Below are positions 1-8,913 of a stretch of DNA of 64,000 bases, piece after piece. Below the pieces are notes generated by a model. That model saw only the letters and a program-made list of their open reading frames with translations, was not told where the DNA came from and searched no databases. Each line of letters opens with the position of its first letter. The first letter of the stretch is position 1. Source of the DNA: Clostridium_AW malenominatum (GTDB lineage: Bacteria; Bacillota; Clostridia; Clostridiales; Clostridiaceae); the NCBI RefSeq assembly GCF_039521365.1, contig NZ_BAAACF010000001.1:682001-746000 (forward strand), read 5' to 3'. The position numbers and the translations under genes were made by a program.

Positions 1-1
1 A

Positions 2-844
2 AGTTATATACAGGAAATTGCTTTAGGTGTTATGTATATAGCTAAGGGACAATTGAATTTTAGAATAGAAGAAAAAGGGGAAGACGAGTTAGCAAATTTA
101 GCGCAAAATATTAATTTTATGTCGGGAGAGTTAAGAAGCAAAATTGAGAAGGAAAGAGCAGTAGAAAAAACAAAAAGTGAACTTATAACCAATGTATCTC
201 ATGATTTAAGAACTCCGCTGACTTCTATACTAGGATATTTAAATTTAATAAAGGATAATAAATATAGTAGCTCTGAGGAAAGGTCGGAGTATATAAATAT
301 TGCTTACAATAAATCTGAAAAGTTAAAGCTATTAATTGAAGAACTATTTGAGTATACAAAGTTAACCAATGAAGGTATAAAACTGAATTTAAGGGACATT
401 GCTTTAAATGAACTCGTTGAGCAATTGATAGAGGAGTTCGTTCCTGTGTTTGAAGAAAATAATATAAATACTATTAAGGATATTACTAGCGAAAATATAA
501 TGGTAAGTGCAGATGGAGATAAGCTAGTTAGAGTGTTTGAAAATCTAATAGCAAATGCTATAAGATATAGTCATAAACCAGGTCAGATAAAGATAGCTTT
601 AGAAAAAACCAATAATTATGCTTTGTTTAGTATATGCAATAAAGGTGATAGCATAAAAGAAGAGGACTTAAATAAAATTTTTGATAGATTTTATAGAGTG
701 GAAAAATCTAGAGCTGAAAGTACTGGAGGTAGTGGTTTAGGACTAGCAATTTCAAAAAGTATTATTGTTTTACATGGAGGAGAAATATGGGCAGAGTCTA
801 AGGGGGACAATATTACTTTTTATGTAAAAATATCTACAAAATAA
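2..844 (+). CDS. Sensor histidine kinase, C-terminal part (5' end outside window)
   Basis: The reading frame is open to the left edge, so the gene starts upstream of the window and the N-terminal sensor and membrane segments are missing. What remains begins in a HAMP-like linker (about residues 1-45 of the fragment), followed by a HisKA dimerisation helix with the phospho-acceptor in NVSHDLRTPLTS (His about residue 67). A HATPase_c domain follows, with N box (NLIANAIRYS), a poor G1 region and a clear GSGLGLAIS box. The layout matches VanS/PhoR-type membrane kinases that work with an OmpR-family regulator; that partner is probably upstream and not visible. The kinase assignment is secure; its signal is unknown. 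Confidence 0.9.
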   Translation, partial: SYIQEIALGVMYIAKGQLNFRIEEKGEDELANLAQNINFMSGELRSKIEKERAVEKTKSELITNVSHDLRTPLTSILGYLNLIKDNKYSSSEERSEYINIAYNKSEKLKLLIEELFEYTKLTNEGIKLNLRDIALNELVEQLIEEFVPVFEENNINTIKDITSENIMVSADGDKLVRVFENLIANAIRYSHKPGQIKIALEKTNNYALFSICNKGDSIKEEDLNKIFDRFYRVEKSRAESTGGSGLGLAISKSIIVLHGGEIWAESKGDNITFYVKISTK

Positions 845-1031
845 AACATAAAAAAGTCCATTTATATGTTTTTTTGTAGATAATTATGGGATGTTCGTTC
901 GATACAAGATGGGATTTTTTTGATATAATATTTCTTGCTGGTGATTAAACTACAAAAAAATATGAATTAAATGTTAATTAATGTAAAATCATAAAGCTAT
1001 AAGAAATAGATGTTTTAATTTGGAGGGAAAA

Positions 1032-1841
1032 ATGGTAAATTGTAAAAATGGTGATTTAGAATACCAAAGGTTAAAAAAAGAATTGATATTAAATATATCT
1101 CATGAGCTAAAAACACCTATTAACGTAATACATACTGCATTACAAATGTGTAATTTAGTTCTAGATGATTCGGACAACAATAACGCAGCATTGCTTAAAA
1201 CATATTTTAATATAATGAAAAAAAATTGCTATAGATTACTAAGAATAGCAGACAACACTATAGATATTTCTAGCATAGACTCCGGATGCTATGAGTTGAA
1301 TATTGAGAATGCTAATATAGTAAGTATAATTGAAAATATAACTATGTATTCTGTTGAATATGCAAAGGCTAAGGGAATAGAATTAATTTTTGATACAAAT
1401 GTAGAAGAGAGATACTTAGCCTGCGATAGAAATAAGATAGAAAAAATAATTTTAAATCTTCTTTCTAATGCATTAAAGTTTACAAAAAAAGGTGGACAAG
1501 TATTTGTTAAGATAAAAGATGAAAATGACTATATATATATATCAGTAAAGGATACGGGAATTGGAATTCATCCAGAAAAAATAGCTACCATATTTGAAAC
1601 CTTTGAGCAAACGGATAGAACTTTAAATAGAAATAACGAGGGGAGTGGAATGGGGTTACCCCTGGTAAAAGCCTTGGCAGAAATTCATAATGGTGAAGTA
1701 TGTGTAAATAGTGAATACGGAAAAGGCAGTGAGTTTATAATAAAATTGCCAATTAAGGATTGTGATAATGAATGTAATAATTTTATAGCTTTAACGGACT
1801 TAGATAAAGTCAATATTGAGTTTTCAGACATATACTTATAG
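1032..1841 (+). CDS. Small soluble sensor histidine kinase
   Basis: A 269-residue kinase with almost nothing before the HisKA motif: NISHELKTPINV places the phospho-acceptor at about His24. A HATPase_c domain follows with N box (NLLSNALKFT), G1 (DTGIGI), F box and G2 (GSGMGLPL). There is no membrane segment or PAS/GAF domain. I chose ATG 1032 because GGAGGG lies 4-9 bases upstream; the in-frame TTG at 1020 sits before that ribosome-binding site. No response regulator is adjacent. The EamA exporter gene starts 26 bases after the stop, so the two are probably cotranscribed. Its stimulus must come from a partner protein or from the cytosol, which is unusual for this family. Confidence 0.88.
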   Translation: MVNCKNGDLEYQRLKKELILNISHELKTPINVIHTALQMCNLVLDDSDNNNAALLKTYFNIMKKNCYRLLRIADNTIDISSIDSGCYELNIENANIVSIIENITMYSVEYAKAKGIELIFDTNVEERYLACDRNKIEKIILNLLSNALKFTKKGGQVFVKIKDENDYIYISVKDTGIGIHPEKIATIFETFEQTDRTLNRNNEGSGMGLPLVKALAEIHNGEVCVNSEYGKGSEFIIKLPIKDCDNECNNFIALTDLDKVNIEFSDIYL

Positions 1842-1867
1842 TATATTAATTATTTAGGAGGACAAAA

Positions 1868-2749
1868 TTGAGTGAACTAAATAATAAGAGCAAGGCCATA
1901 TTATACATGATATTGTCATCCTTGTGTTTTGCCTTTATGGCTGCTCTAGTAAAAATGTCTGGTGACATACCAACAGTGGAGAAAACTTTTTTTAGAAATT
2001 TTGTAAGCTTAATAGTATCAGTTATCGTACTGTGTAAGAATAAAGAAACATTATGGGGCAAAAAAGAAAATAGAAAGTATCTTGTATTAAGAGGAATGCT
2101 GGGAACAGCAGGGATGATAACTTATTTTTACTGCATTGATAATATGCTTTTAGCAGATTCGTCCATGTTAAATAAAGTGCATCCGTTTTTCACTGTAATT
2201 TTTGCAGTATGGTTTTTAAAAGAAAACCTATCTAAAACACAAATTTCAGCTCTAATTTTTGCATTTGTAGGTATATTATTTGTTGTGAAGCCTAAATTTG
2301 ATATGACTATTATACCAGCACTTATTGGTGTATCTTCCGCGGCTTTTGCGGGAGGAGCTTATACTGTAGTGAGATATTTAGGAGATAAGGAAGGCACTGA
2401 AGTTATTGTATTTTATTTTTCTTTTATTTCTACTTTAATTGCCATTGTATTAATGCCCTTTAATTATGTACCTTTGAAATTAAATCAACTAATTATGTTA
2501 ATGGGATCGGGAATATTTGCCTCTATAGCTCAGTTTTCTTTGACTATATCTTATAAATATGCTAAAGCTTCAGAGGTGTCTATATATAATTACACAAATA
2601 TAATATTCTCTCAAATTATTGCGTTTTTTATATGGAGAGAAATGCCAGATATATATAGTTTAGTGGGATATGTTTTAATTATAGGTTCATCATTGTTAGT
2701 ATTTTTTCAAAAAGATAATAAGGAAATAGAGCCAATTAAAAGCATGTAG
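1868..2749 (+). CDS. EamA/DMT-family transporter
   Basis: A 293-residue hydrophobic protein with about ten predicted membrane helices arranged as two EamA repeats, typical of drug/metabolite transporters. An early motif of the RxxxxxxVSLIVS type and the paired GxxLLV...KP region near the middle fit the family. The start is TTG 1868, six bases after AGGAGG. It follows the small histidine kinase gene closely and probably shares its transcript. A palindromic terminator overlaps its stop codon. Members export amino acids, nucleobases or other small metabolites; the substrate cannot be told from sequence. Confidence 0.88.
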   Translation: MSELNNKSKAILYMILSSLCFAFMAALVKMSGDIPTVEKTFFRNFVSLIVSVIVLCKNKETLWGKKENRKYLVLRGMLGTAGMITYFYCIDNMLLADSSMLNKVHPFFTVIFAVWFLKENLSKTQISALIFAFVGILFVVKPKFDMTIIPALIGVSSAAFAGGAYTVVRYLGDKEGTEVIVFYFSFISTLIAIVLMPFNYVPLKLNQLIMLMGSGIFASIAQFSLTISYKYAKASEVSIYNYTNIIFSQIIAFFIWREMPDIYSLVGYVLIIGSSLLVFFQKDNKEIEPIKSM

Positions 2750-2763
2750 AAAATCTACATGCC
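2741..2763. terminator. Bidirectional terminator between convergent genes
   Basis: A perfect 9-bp stem (GCATGTAGA / TCTACATGC) with an AAA loop overlaps the stop codon of the EamA gene. On the minus strand it is followed by TTTTAATT, so it can end transcription of the convergent HesB-like gene as well. Confidence 0.7.
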
Positions 2764-2769
2764 TTCTAT

Positions 2770-3123
2770 TTAGTGATGGCAGCTCTTGCCGCAGCCCCCA
2801 CAACCTCCACTATTACAGCCTCCACAGTCCTTTTTATTTTCCAGGGAGGTTGTTTTTACCATAAAGCCTTTTTTGGTATAAATAAGCTGAATTTCCTTAA
2901 TCTTTTCTATAAGTTCTTTATCATAAAGGATTTTCACATCCCCTACTTTATCTAATAAACCTTCATCCTCTTCTTTATGGAGAATAAGAGAAACCTTAGG
3001 TTCTTTGCAACACCCTTGGTTATATATAAATTTTATACAATTATAATTTTTATCGTAGTTAAATAGATTAATTAGCTCGTTGTAAGCATTATTTGATATT
3101 TTAACTTTAATTTTATCTTTCAA
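2770..3123 (-). CDS. HesB/IscA-like protein with Cys-rich tail
   Basis: A 117-residue protein of the HesB-like (IscA-related) fold. It contains a GCC motif at residues 37-39 in a strand-turn context (IYNQGCCKEPKVSL) and a glycine/cysteine-rich tail from Cys100 (CGGC, CGGCG, CHH). It aligns with the selenoprotein encoded at 29889-30221: Cys39 falls where that protein has selenocysteine, and the segments KVGDVKILYDKEL and KIGDITFLVDKDL match. It is therefore probably the cysteine paralog. Classical IscA proteins bind Fe-S or iron through three cysteines, but this subfamily has no established function. A ribosome-binding site AGGTG lies upstream of ATG 3123. It is transcribed after the AbrB-like gene. 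Confidence 0.75.
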   Translation of the reverse strand: MKDKIKVKISNNAYNELINLFNYDKNYNCIKFIYNQGCCKEPKVSLILHKEEDEGLLDKVGDVKILYDKELIEKIKEIQLIYTKKGFMVKTTSLENKKDCGGCNSGGCGGCGKSCHH

Positions 3124-3164
3124 AGTAATTCACCTCAACTATTATTATAACAATAATAATAAAA

Positions 3165-3190
3165 AGCTTGCAAATTTTGCAAGCTCTTTT
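3165..3190 (-). terminator. Terminator after abrB-like gene
   Basis: On the minus strand, AGCTTGCAA pairs with TTGCAAGCT around a short loop and is followed by TTTTT. It lies just after the AbrB-like gene and before the HesB-like gene. Confidence 0.7.
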
Positions 3191-3193
3191 ATA

Positions 3194-3439
3194 TTATTTA
3201 TCTTCTTTTAATTCTTTTAAACAGTTTTGGCAAACTATTTTTCCCTTATAGTGTATGATATCCTTTGCATCTCCACAGAAAATGCAAGAAGGGTTATATT
3301 TCTTTAGTATTATTTGCTCACCATCGACAAAAATTTCTAAGGAATCTTTTATCTCAATATCTAAAGTTCTTCTTAATTCTATAGGAATAACTATTCTTCC
3401 GAGTTCATCGACTTTTCTCACTATACCTGTTGATTTCAT
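3194..3439 (-). CDS. AbrB/SpoVT-family transition regulator
   Basis: An 81-residue protein with an N-terminal swapped-hairpin AbrB domain (MKSTGIVRKVDELGRIVIP, residues 1-19, then the LRRTLDI and LEIFVDGEQIILKKY strands). A C-terminal zinc-ribbon-like part carries two CxxC pairs (CIFCGD and CQNC). This layout is common among clostridial AbrB homologues that repress transition-phase and solventogenic or sporulation genes in the cytoplasm. GGAGG lies upstream of ATG 3439. Family assignment is firm, but which AbrB paralog it is, and its targets, cannot be told from this window. Confidence 0.9.
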   Translation of the reverse strand: MKSTGIVRKVDELGRIVIPIELRRTLDIEIKDSLEIFVDGEQIILKKYNPSCIFCGDAKDIIHYKGKIVCQNCLKELKEDK

Positions 3440-3660
3440 TAAAAAAATCCTCCTTAATACAATATTCGACTTATATTAATAAAATAATAACAGAAATAAC
3501 ATAATTAGTCAATAAGTTATTTTGTTATTTAAGCAAGTTCAATAAATACAATAAAAAATAAATTTATATAAAATTAATATTTTTTTGTGCATTAATTGCC
3601 TATAATATAGTTTATGAGGGATTAATTATTAATGTTAACGAATTTATAGGAGGAAAAGAA

Positions 3661-6588
3661 ATGAATTTTGAAATTAACAATATTTATAGTGGGTTTAAGC
3701 TATTGAAAAAAGAAAGAGTTGAGGAAATTAATTCTCTAGCTCTTATTTTTCAACATGAAGGGACAGGAGCTAAATTATTAAAGCTAGAAAATGATGAGGA
3801 TAACAAAGTTTTTTCCATAAGCTTTAGGACTCCACCCCATGATAGTACAGGAGTTGCGCATATATTGGAACACTCAGTTTTATGCGGTTCTAGAAAATTT
3901 CCTTCAAAGGAACCTTTTGTAGAATTAATAAAGGGTTCTTTAAATACTTTTTTAAACGCTATGACCTTTGCAGATAAAACTATGTATCCTGTGGCAAGCA
4001 AAAATAAAAAGGACTTTTATAATTTGATGGATGTATATTTAGATGCAGTACTTTATCCTAATATATATAAACATCCACAAATATTTATGCAGGAAGGATG
4101 GCATCACGAATTAGAGGATTTAAAGGGAGAAATAGCTTATAAGGGTGTAGTTTATAACGAAATGAAAGGAGCTTTCTCTTCGCCGGAATCAGTTTTAATG
4201 AGAAAAATACAAGAATCTCTATTTCCAGACAATACATATGGAGTAGAATCTGGAGGGGATCCAGACCATATACCTGAGCTAACCTATGAAGACTTTATAG
4301 GCTTCCATAAAAGATATTATCATCCATCTAATAGTTATATATTTTTATATGGAGACGGAGAAACTTTAGAAGAGTTAAATTTTATTAACGATAATTACTT
4401 AAAGGATTTTGAGAAAATAAATATAGATTCTTCAATTAGACTTCAAAAACCATTTAATGATATCCTTGAAAGAGTAGTAGAATATCCAGTTTCACAAAAT
4501 GAAGGGGAAGAGGATAAAACTTTTTTAAGTCTAAACTTCGCTGTGGGAAAAGCTACGGATAGGGAGCTTTATTTATCCTTTGAAATATTAGAACACTTAT
4601 TACTTGAAACCCCCGCAGCTCCACTTAAAAAAGCTTTACTTCAAAGTGGCATAGGAAAAGATGTATTCGGAAACTTTGATAATAGTATGCTGCAACCTGC
4701 TTTAAGTGTAATAGTAAAGAATTCAAATGAAAATAAAAAAGAAGAGTTTAAAAAATTAGTATTTAATACTTTAGAGGAATTAGCCACTAAAGGTATAGAT
4801 AAAAAATTAATAGAATCCTCTTTAAATGTAAAAGAATTTTCATTAAGAGAAGCAGATTATGGTGGTTATCCTAAGGGACTTATATATGGTATAAAGTGTA
4901 TGGATAGCTGGCTATATGATGAAGATCCATTAATGCATTTAAACTACGAGCCTCAACTAAACAGTATAAAGGAAAAAGCTGAGAAGGGATATTTCGAAAA
5001 TCTTATAAAAGATTACTTATTAAATAGTAAACACAGTTCTCTTTTAGTAGTTAAACCTAAAAAAGGATTAGCAGATGAGAAGGAAAAAAATATAAAAGAA
5101 GAGTTGAAAAAGTATAAAGAAAGCCTAAATAAAGAAGAACTTCAGAAAATAATCCATGAAACAGAAGAATTAATAAAAAGACAAAATACTCCTGATTCTC
5201 AAGAGGACATAGAAAAAATTCCTCTATTATCAATAGAAGATATAAGTAGAACTGCTGAAAAGCTCCCTATTGAAGTTTTAGAAGAAGAAGGTATAAAAGT
5301 ATTAAAACATAACATATTTACCAATAAAATAGCCTATGTAAATTTATATTTTAACACTTGTAATGTGCCCCAGGAGCTAATTCCATATATAGGGCTCTTA
5401 AGTGGAATATTAGGTAAGGTAAGTAGTGAAAACCTAGACTATGAAGAACTATCTAAGGAAGTAAACATAAACACAGGTGGAATATACTATTCATCAACTG
5501 TTTATTCTGATAACAATGAAATTGATGGATTTAAACCTATGTTTAAAGTTAAAGCTAAGTCATTAATATCTAAGCTGTCAAAGCTATTTGAATTGATAAG
5601 TGAGCAAGTTGCAAATAGCAAATTTGATGATTATGCAAGAATAAAAGAAATAATATCTGAGTTAAAATCAAGAATGGAAATGACTATTTTTGATAGAGGA
5701 CATATGGTAGCAGCTGGAAGGGTAGCTTCTTATTTTTCATCTTCGGCAGCATATTCGGAGAGGGTATCGGGCATAAATTTATATCATTTCATAGTAGAGC
5801 TGGAAAAGAATTTTGAAAATAAGAAAAAAGAAATAGAGCTTAATTTAGTTAAAGTATCCCAGATAATATTTAATAAAAGTAACCTTACAGTGAGTGTTAC
5901 CTTAGAAGAAGAGGATTATGAAGAGTTTAAGAAGGTGATGCCTAATTTAATAAAAGCTTTAGGAGATAACGCTTTTGATAAATGTTCCTATGATTTTAAA
6001 TTAAAGGCTGAAAATGAAGGAATGATGACTTCGGGTAAAGTACAATATAATGCAAAAGGATACAATTTTAAAAAAGTAGGATATTGTTACTCTGGAACAA
6101 TGCAAGTGCTTAAAACAATTATAAGTTTCGATTATCTTTGGAATAAAGTAAGGGTTAAGGGTGGAGCATATGGTTGTTTTGGAGGATTTAATAGAAATGG
6201 AAATATGTATTTTGTATCCTACAGAGATCCGCATCTATCAAATACATTAAAAGTTTATGATGAATCCGTAAGCTATATAGAAAACTTTACTGAAGATAAA
6301 AGAGGAATGACAAAATATATTATTGGAACAATAAGCGATATAGATTCACCACTAACTCCTTCCATGAAGGGTGAAAAAGCAGCAGCAAATTATTTTAGTG
6401 GAATCACACATGAAGACATGCAAAGAGAAAGAGAAGAAATACTGCATACAGATATAGAGGATATAAAAAATTTAGCTCCCATGGTTAAAGCATGTATGGA
6501 AGAAAAAAATATTTGTGTTCTGGGAAATGAAGAAAGAATAAAAGAAGAGAAAGAGTTATTTAATAATCTTATACATTTATTTGAATAA
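3661..6588 (+). CDS. M16C zinc peptidase (presequence protease/insulinase family)
   Basis: A 975-residue protein with the inverted zinc-binding motif HILEH (His67, Glu70, His71) and the distal metal-ligand glutamate in YNEMKGAFSS about 95 residues later. The length and the two-half layout (active N-terminal half, inactive C-terminal half ending in the region around KVRVKGGAYGCFGGF) fit subfamily M16C, like PreP and clostridial hypA-type proteins. Such enzymes enclose and degrade short unfolded peptides in a chamber; no signal peptide is seen, so it should act in the cytoplasm. AGGAGG precedes ATG 3661. A strong terminator follows, and it appears monocistronic. Confidence 0.93.
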   Translation: MNFEINNIYSGFKLLKKERVEEINSLALIFQHEGTGAKLLKLENDEDNKVFSISFRTPPHDSTGVAHILEHSVLCGSRKFPSKEPFVELIKGSLNTFLNAMTFADKTMYPVASKNKKDFYNLMDVYLDAVLYPNIYKHPQIFMQEGWHHELEDLKGEIAYKGVVYNEMKGAFSSPESVLMRKIQESLFPDNTYGVESGGDPDHIPELTYEDFIGFHKRYYHPSNSYIFLYGDGETLEELNFINDNYLKDFEKINIDSSIRLQKPFNDILERVVEYPVSQNEGEEDKTFLSLNFAVGKATDRELYLSFEILEHLLLETPAAPLKKALLQSGIGKDVFGNFDNSMLQPALSVIVKNSNENKKEEFKKLVFNTLEELATKGIDKKLIESSLNVKEFSLREADYGGYPKGLIYGIKCMDSWLYDEDPLMHLNYEPQLNSIKEKAEKGYFENLIKDYLLNSKHSSLLVVKPKKGLADEKEKNIKEELKKYKESLNKEELQKIIHETEELIKRQNTPDSQEDIEKIPLLSIEDISRTAEKLPIEVLEEEGIKVLKHNIFTNKIAYVNLYFNTCNVPQELIPYIGLLSGILGKVSSENLDYEELSKEVNINTGGIYYSSTVYSDNNEIDGFKPMFKVKAKSLISKLSKLFELISEQVANSKFDDYARIKEIISELKSRMEMTIFDRGHMVAAGRVASYFSSSAAYSERVSGINLYHFIVELEKNFENKKKEIELNLVKVSQIIFNKSNLTVSVTLEEEDYEEFKKVMPNLIKALGDNAFDKCSYDFKLKAENEGMMTSGKVQYNAKGYNFKKVGYCYSGTMQVLKTIISFDYLWNKVRVKGGAYGCFGGFNRNGNMYFVSYRDPHLSNTLKVYDESVSYIENFTEDKRGMTKYIIGTISDIDSPLTPSMKGEKAAANYFSGITHEDMQREREEILHTDIEDIKNLAPMVKACMEEKNICVLGNEERIKEEKELFNNLIHLFE

Positions 6589-6600
6589 TGTTAATAAAAA

Positions 6601-6640
6601 AACAAGCTATGGATAAAAATAATCTATAGCTTGTTTTTTA
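6601..6640 (+). terminator. Intrinsic terminator after M16C peptidase gene
   Basis: The stem CAAGCTATGGA / TCTATAGCTTG (one G-U pair) around an A-rich loop is followed by TTTTTT, 13 bases after the peptidase stop codon. Confidence 0.8.
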
Positions 6641-6704
6641 TAGAGTTGAATTACCTCTTTAATCTCAACTATTATAGTGATATTTAAATTGTAGCCCTCG
6701 ATAC

Positions 6705-6734
6705 TTGACATATATTGTAAGGTGGTTGTATAAT
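6705..6734 (+). promoter_or_regulatory. SigmaA promoter of flavoprotein reductase gene
   Basis: A consensus TTGACA (6705-6710), 18-base spacer and TATAAT (6729-6734) lie about 40 bases before the start codon at 6776. This is one of the best sigmaA matches in the window and predicts high basal expression. Confidence 0.75.
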
Positions 6735-6775
6735 GATTGTGTAAAATATAACAAACTTTGAAGGGGATGTATTAA

Positions 6776-8530
6776 ATGAAAAAGTTTAGAAAACTTGGGA
6801 TGGTTATGGCTTTAATTTTCATGTTTTCACTAACAGGTTGTAGTGGAAGCAAAAATACTTCAGGGGATAAAGCAAAATTTAAAGCGGGAAAATATACCGC
6901 TGAAGCAAAAGGACATAATGGAAATATTAAGTTAGAGGTAGAAGTAGACTCAGAAAAGATAAAAGATATTAAAATACTAGAACATAAAGAAACTAAAGGA
7001 CTTAGTGATCCAGCCCTAAACGATATACCGAAGTATATAATAGAGAAACAAAATTTAGCAGTAGATACTATTTCAGGTGCAACAGTTACAAGTGAGGGTG
7101 TTATAGAGGCTATAACTCTTGCATTAAAGAGTGCAGGAGGTAATATTGAAGAACTAAAAAAAGCTTCTGGTAGCGCTGATTCAACTAAAAGGGAGTTGGT
7201 AAAAAAAGAAGCTGACGTAATAGTTATTGGAGCTGGTGGAGCAGGAATGTCAGCTGCAGTTGCTGCTGCTGAAGAGGGAGCAAAGGTAATTGTAATAGAA
7301 AAAATGCCTATGATAGGTGGAAATACAATTAGATCTGGTGGAGCATATAATGCAGTAGATGTTGAAACTCAAAAGAAACAAGGTATTGAGGACTCAATTG
7401 AAAAGCATTTCAAACAAACCTATGAAGGTGGAGATAAAAAAGGGGACGAAAAATTAGTTAAAATACTTGTTGAGGAATCACTTAATGGAAAGAAGTGGCT
7501 ACAATCTTATGGCATGAAGTTTAATGAAAAAATAGGCTCAGTTGTAGGTTCATTATGGACAAGAACTCATCAAGCTTCAGACCCAGCAGGAACAGGATAT
7601 ATGAACACATTAAAAGAGGCAGGAGACAAATTAGGAGTTGAGTTATTACTTAATACAAAAGCTACAGAACTTATAATTGAAGATGGTAGAGTAGTAGGGG
7701 TTAAAGGTGAGGATAAAGATAAGAATCCACTTGAATTTAGAGGTAAAAAAGGCATAGTTATTGCTACTGGTGGATTTGCTGCAAATGTAGAGATGAGAAC
7801 AAAATATGTTCCAAGTCTAACAGCAGACAAGCCAACTACTAACCATCCAGGAGCAACTGGAGATGGCATAATTATGGGTGAAAAGGCAGGAGCTGATTTA
7901 GTTGGAATGGAATATATTCAACTACTTCCAATGGCTATAGAACTTACTGGACCAACTATAAATGTAGAGAACTCTATATTTATAAATAAAGAAGGTAAGA
8001 GATTTATAAATGAAGATAATAGAAGAGATAAATTATGTGAAGCAATCATGAAGCAAAAAGATGGACAATATTATATGATAAATGATTCTCAAATAGTAAA
8101 AGAAAAGAATGAACTAGGTGACAAGGTAGATGAATTAATAGAAAGAGGAATAGTTATAAAGGCTGACTCAATAAAAGAATTAGCAGAAAAAATTAAAGTT
8201 GATGAAAAAATATTGCAGGGAACCATTGATGAGTTTAATAAGGCTGTAGATAACAAAAAAGATTCCTTTAATCGTGCATTATGGAAAAATAAAATAAATA
8301 AGGCACCATACTATGCAACTTTAAGACATCCAGCAGTTCACCATACTATGGGTGGATTAAAAATTAATGAAAAAACTCAAGTTTTAAATAAATCAGGAGA
8401 AGTTATTCAAGGCTTATATGCAGCAGGAGAGGTAACTGGAGGAATACATGGTGGAAATAGATTAGGAGGAAATGCACTTCCTGATACTATAGTTTACGGT
8501 AAGATAGCAGGAAAAAATGTGGTTAAGTAA
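6776..8530 (+). CDS. Exported flavocytochrome c-type reductase (FMN-binding plus FAD-binding domains)
   Basis: A 584-residue lipoprotein with signal sequence and lipobox LTGC (Cys22). Residues about 35-120 form an FMN-binding domain with the flavinylation motif DTISGATVTS, where Thr103 should carry covalent FMN added by ApbE. From residue 145 comes an FAD_binding_2 domain with the Rossmann motif VIGAGGAGMSAA. Family active-site elements are visible: NHPGATGDG, the HPAVHHTMGG histidines and GNRLGGNAL arginine. The architecture is that of fumarate/urocanate-type reductases of Gram-positive anaerobes. No heme motif (CxxCH) is present. It should sit outside the membrane and reduce an unknown acceptor such as fumarate, fed by a membrane quinol or flavin electron chain. 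It has its own strong promoter. Confidence 0.9.
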   Translation: MKKFRKLGMVMALIFMFSLTGCSGSKNTSGDKAKFKAGKYTAEAKGHNGNIKLEVEVDSEKIKDIKILEHKETKGLSDPALNDIPKYIIEKQNLAVDTISGATVTSEGVIEAITLALKSAGGNIEELKKASGSADSTKRELVKKEADVIVIGAGGAGMSAAVAAAEEGAKVIVIEKMPMIGGNTIRSGGAYNAVDVETQKKQGIEDSIEKHFKQTYEGGDKKGDEKLVKILVEESLNGKKWLQSYGMKFNEKIGSVVGSLWTRTHQASDPAGTGYMNTLKEAGDKLGVELLLNTKATELIIEDGRVVGVKGEDKDKNPLEFRGKKGIVIATGGFAANVEMRTKYVPSLTADKPTTNHPGATGDGIIMGEKAGADLVGMEYIQLLPMAIELTGPTINVENSIFINKEGKRFINEDNRRDKLCEAIMKQKDGQYYMINDSQIVKEKNELGDKVDELIERGIVIKADSIKELAEKIKVDEKILQGTIDEFNKAVDNKKDSFNRALWKNKINKAPYYATLRHPAVHHTMGGLKINEKTQVLNKSGEVIQGLYAAGEVTGGIHGGNRLGGNALPDTIVYGKIAGKNVVK

Positions 8531-8589
8531 AAAAGCACTTGAAAATTTAGAAATAAAGTGGTAAACTTAAAAATAAATTTAACATATTT

Positions 8590-8850
8590 AAACTCGTTGA
8601 CAAGGAAGAGTAATTAAAAATGATTATTTTCAGAGAGTGGAGGACGGTGTAATCTCCATAATATAAATTTTAATGAATGGACCTTGTAGAAGTAAACCGA
8701 AATCTTTTTAAGAGAGTAGTATTTACCGGAAACCCACCGTTAAAAGGGTCAGGATATGTTAGTATCTGGATTAGAGATATGTCTTTTGACATAATTTAGG
8801 TGGTACCGCGAATATACTTCGCCCTATTTTTATAGGGCGGAGTTTTTTTA
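8590..8850 (+). promoter_or_regulatory. T-box leader, tRNA-Trp responsive
   Basis: The 383 bases between the reductase and transporter genes hold a complete T-box. Stem I runs from about 8590. The specifier context GAA-TGG-A puts the TGG (Trp) codon at 8678-8680. The conserved T-box TGGTACCGCG is at 8801-8810. A terminator stem (CTTCGCCCTAT / ATAGGGCGGAG, then T7) spans about 8817-8849. Uncharged tRNA-Trp should pair at both sites and stabilise the antiterminator, switching on the downstream transporter under tryptophan starvation. Confidence 0.93.
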
Positions 8851-8913
8851 TTTTATTAAACAATAGCGCGCTTTTGTAATATAAAAAATTATTAATTGAA
8901 GGGAGTTTTTATT

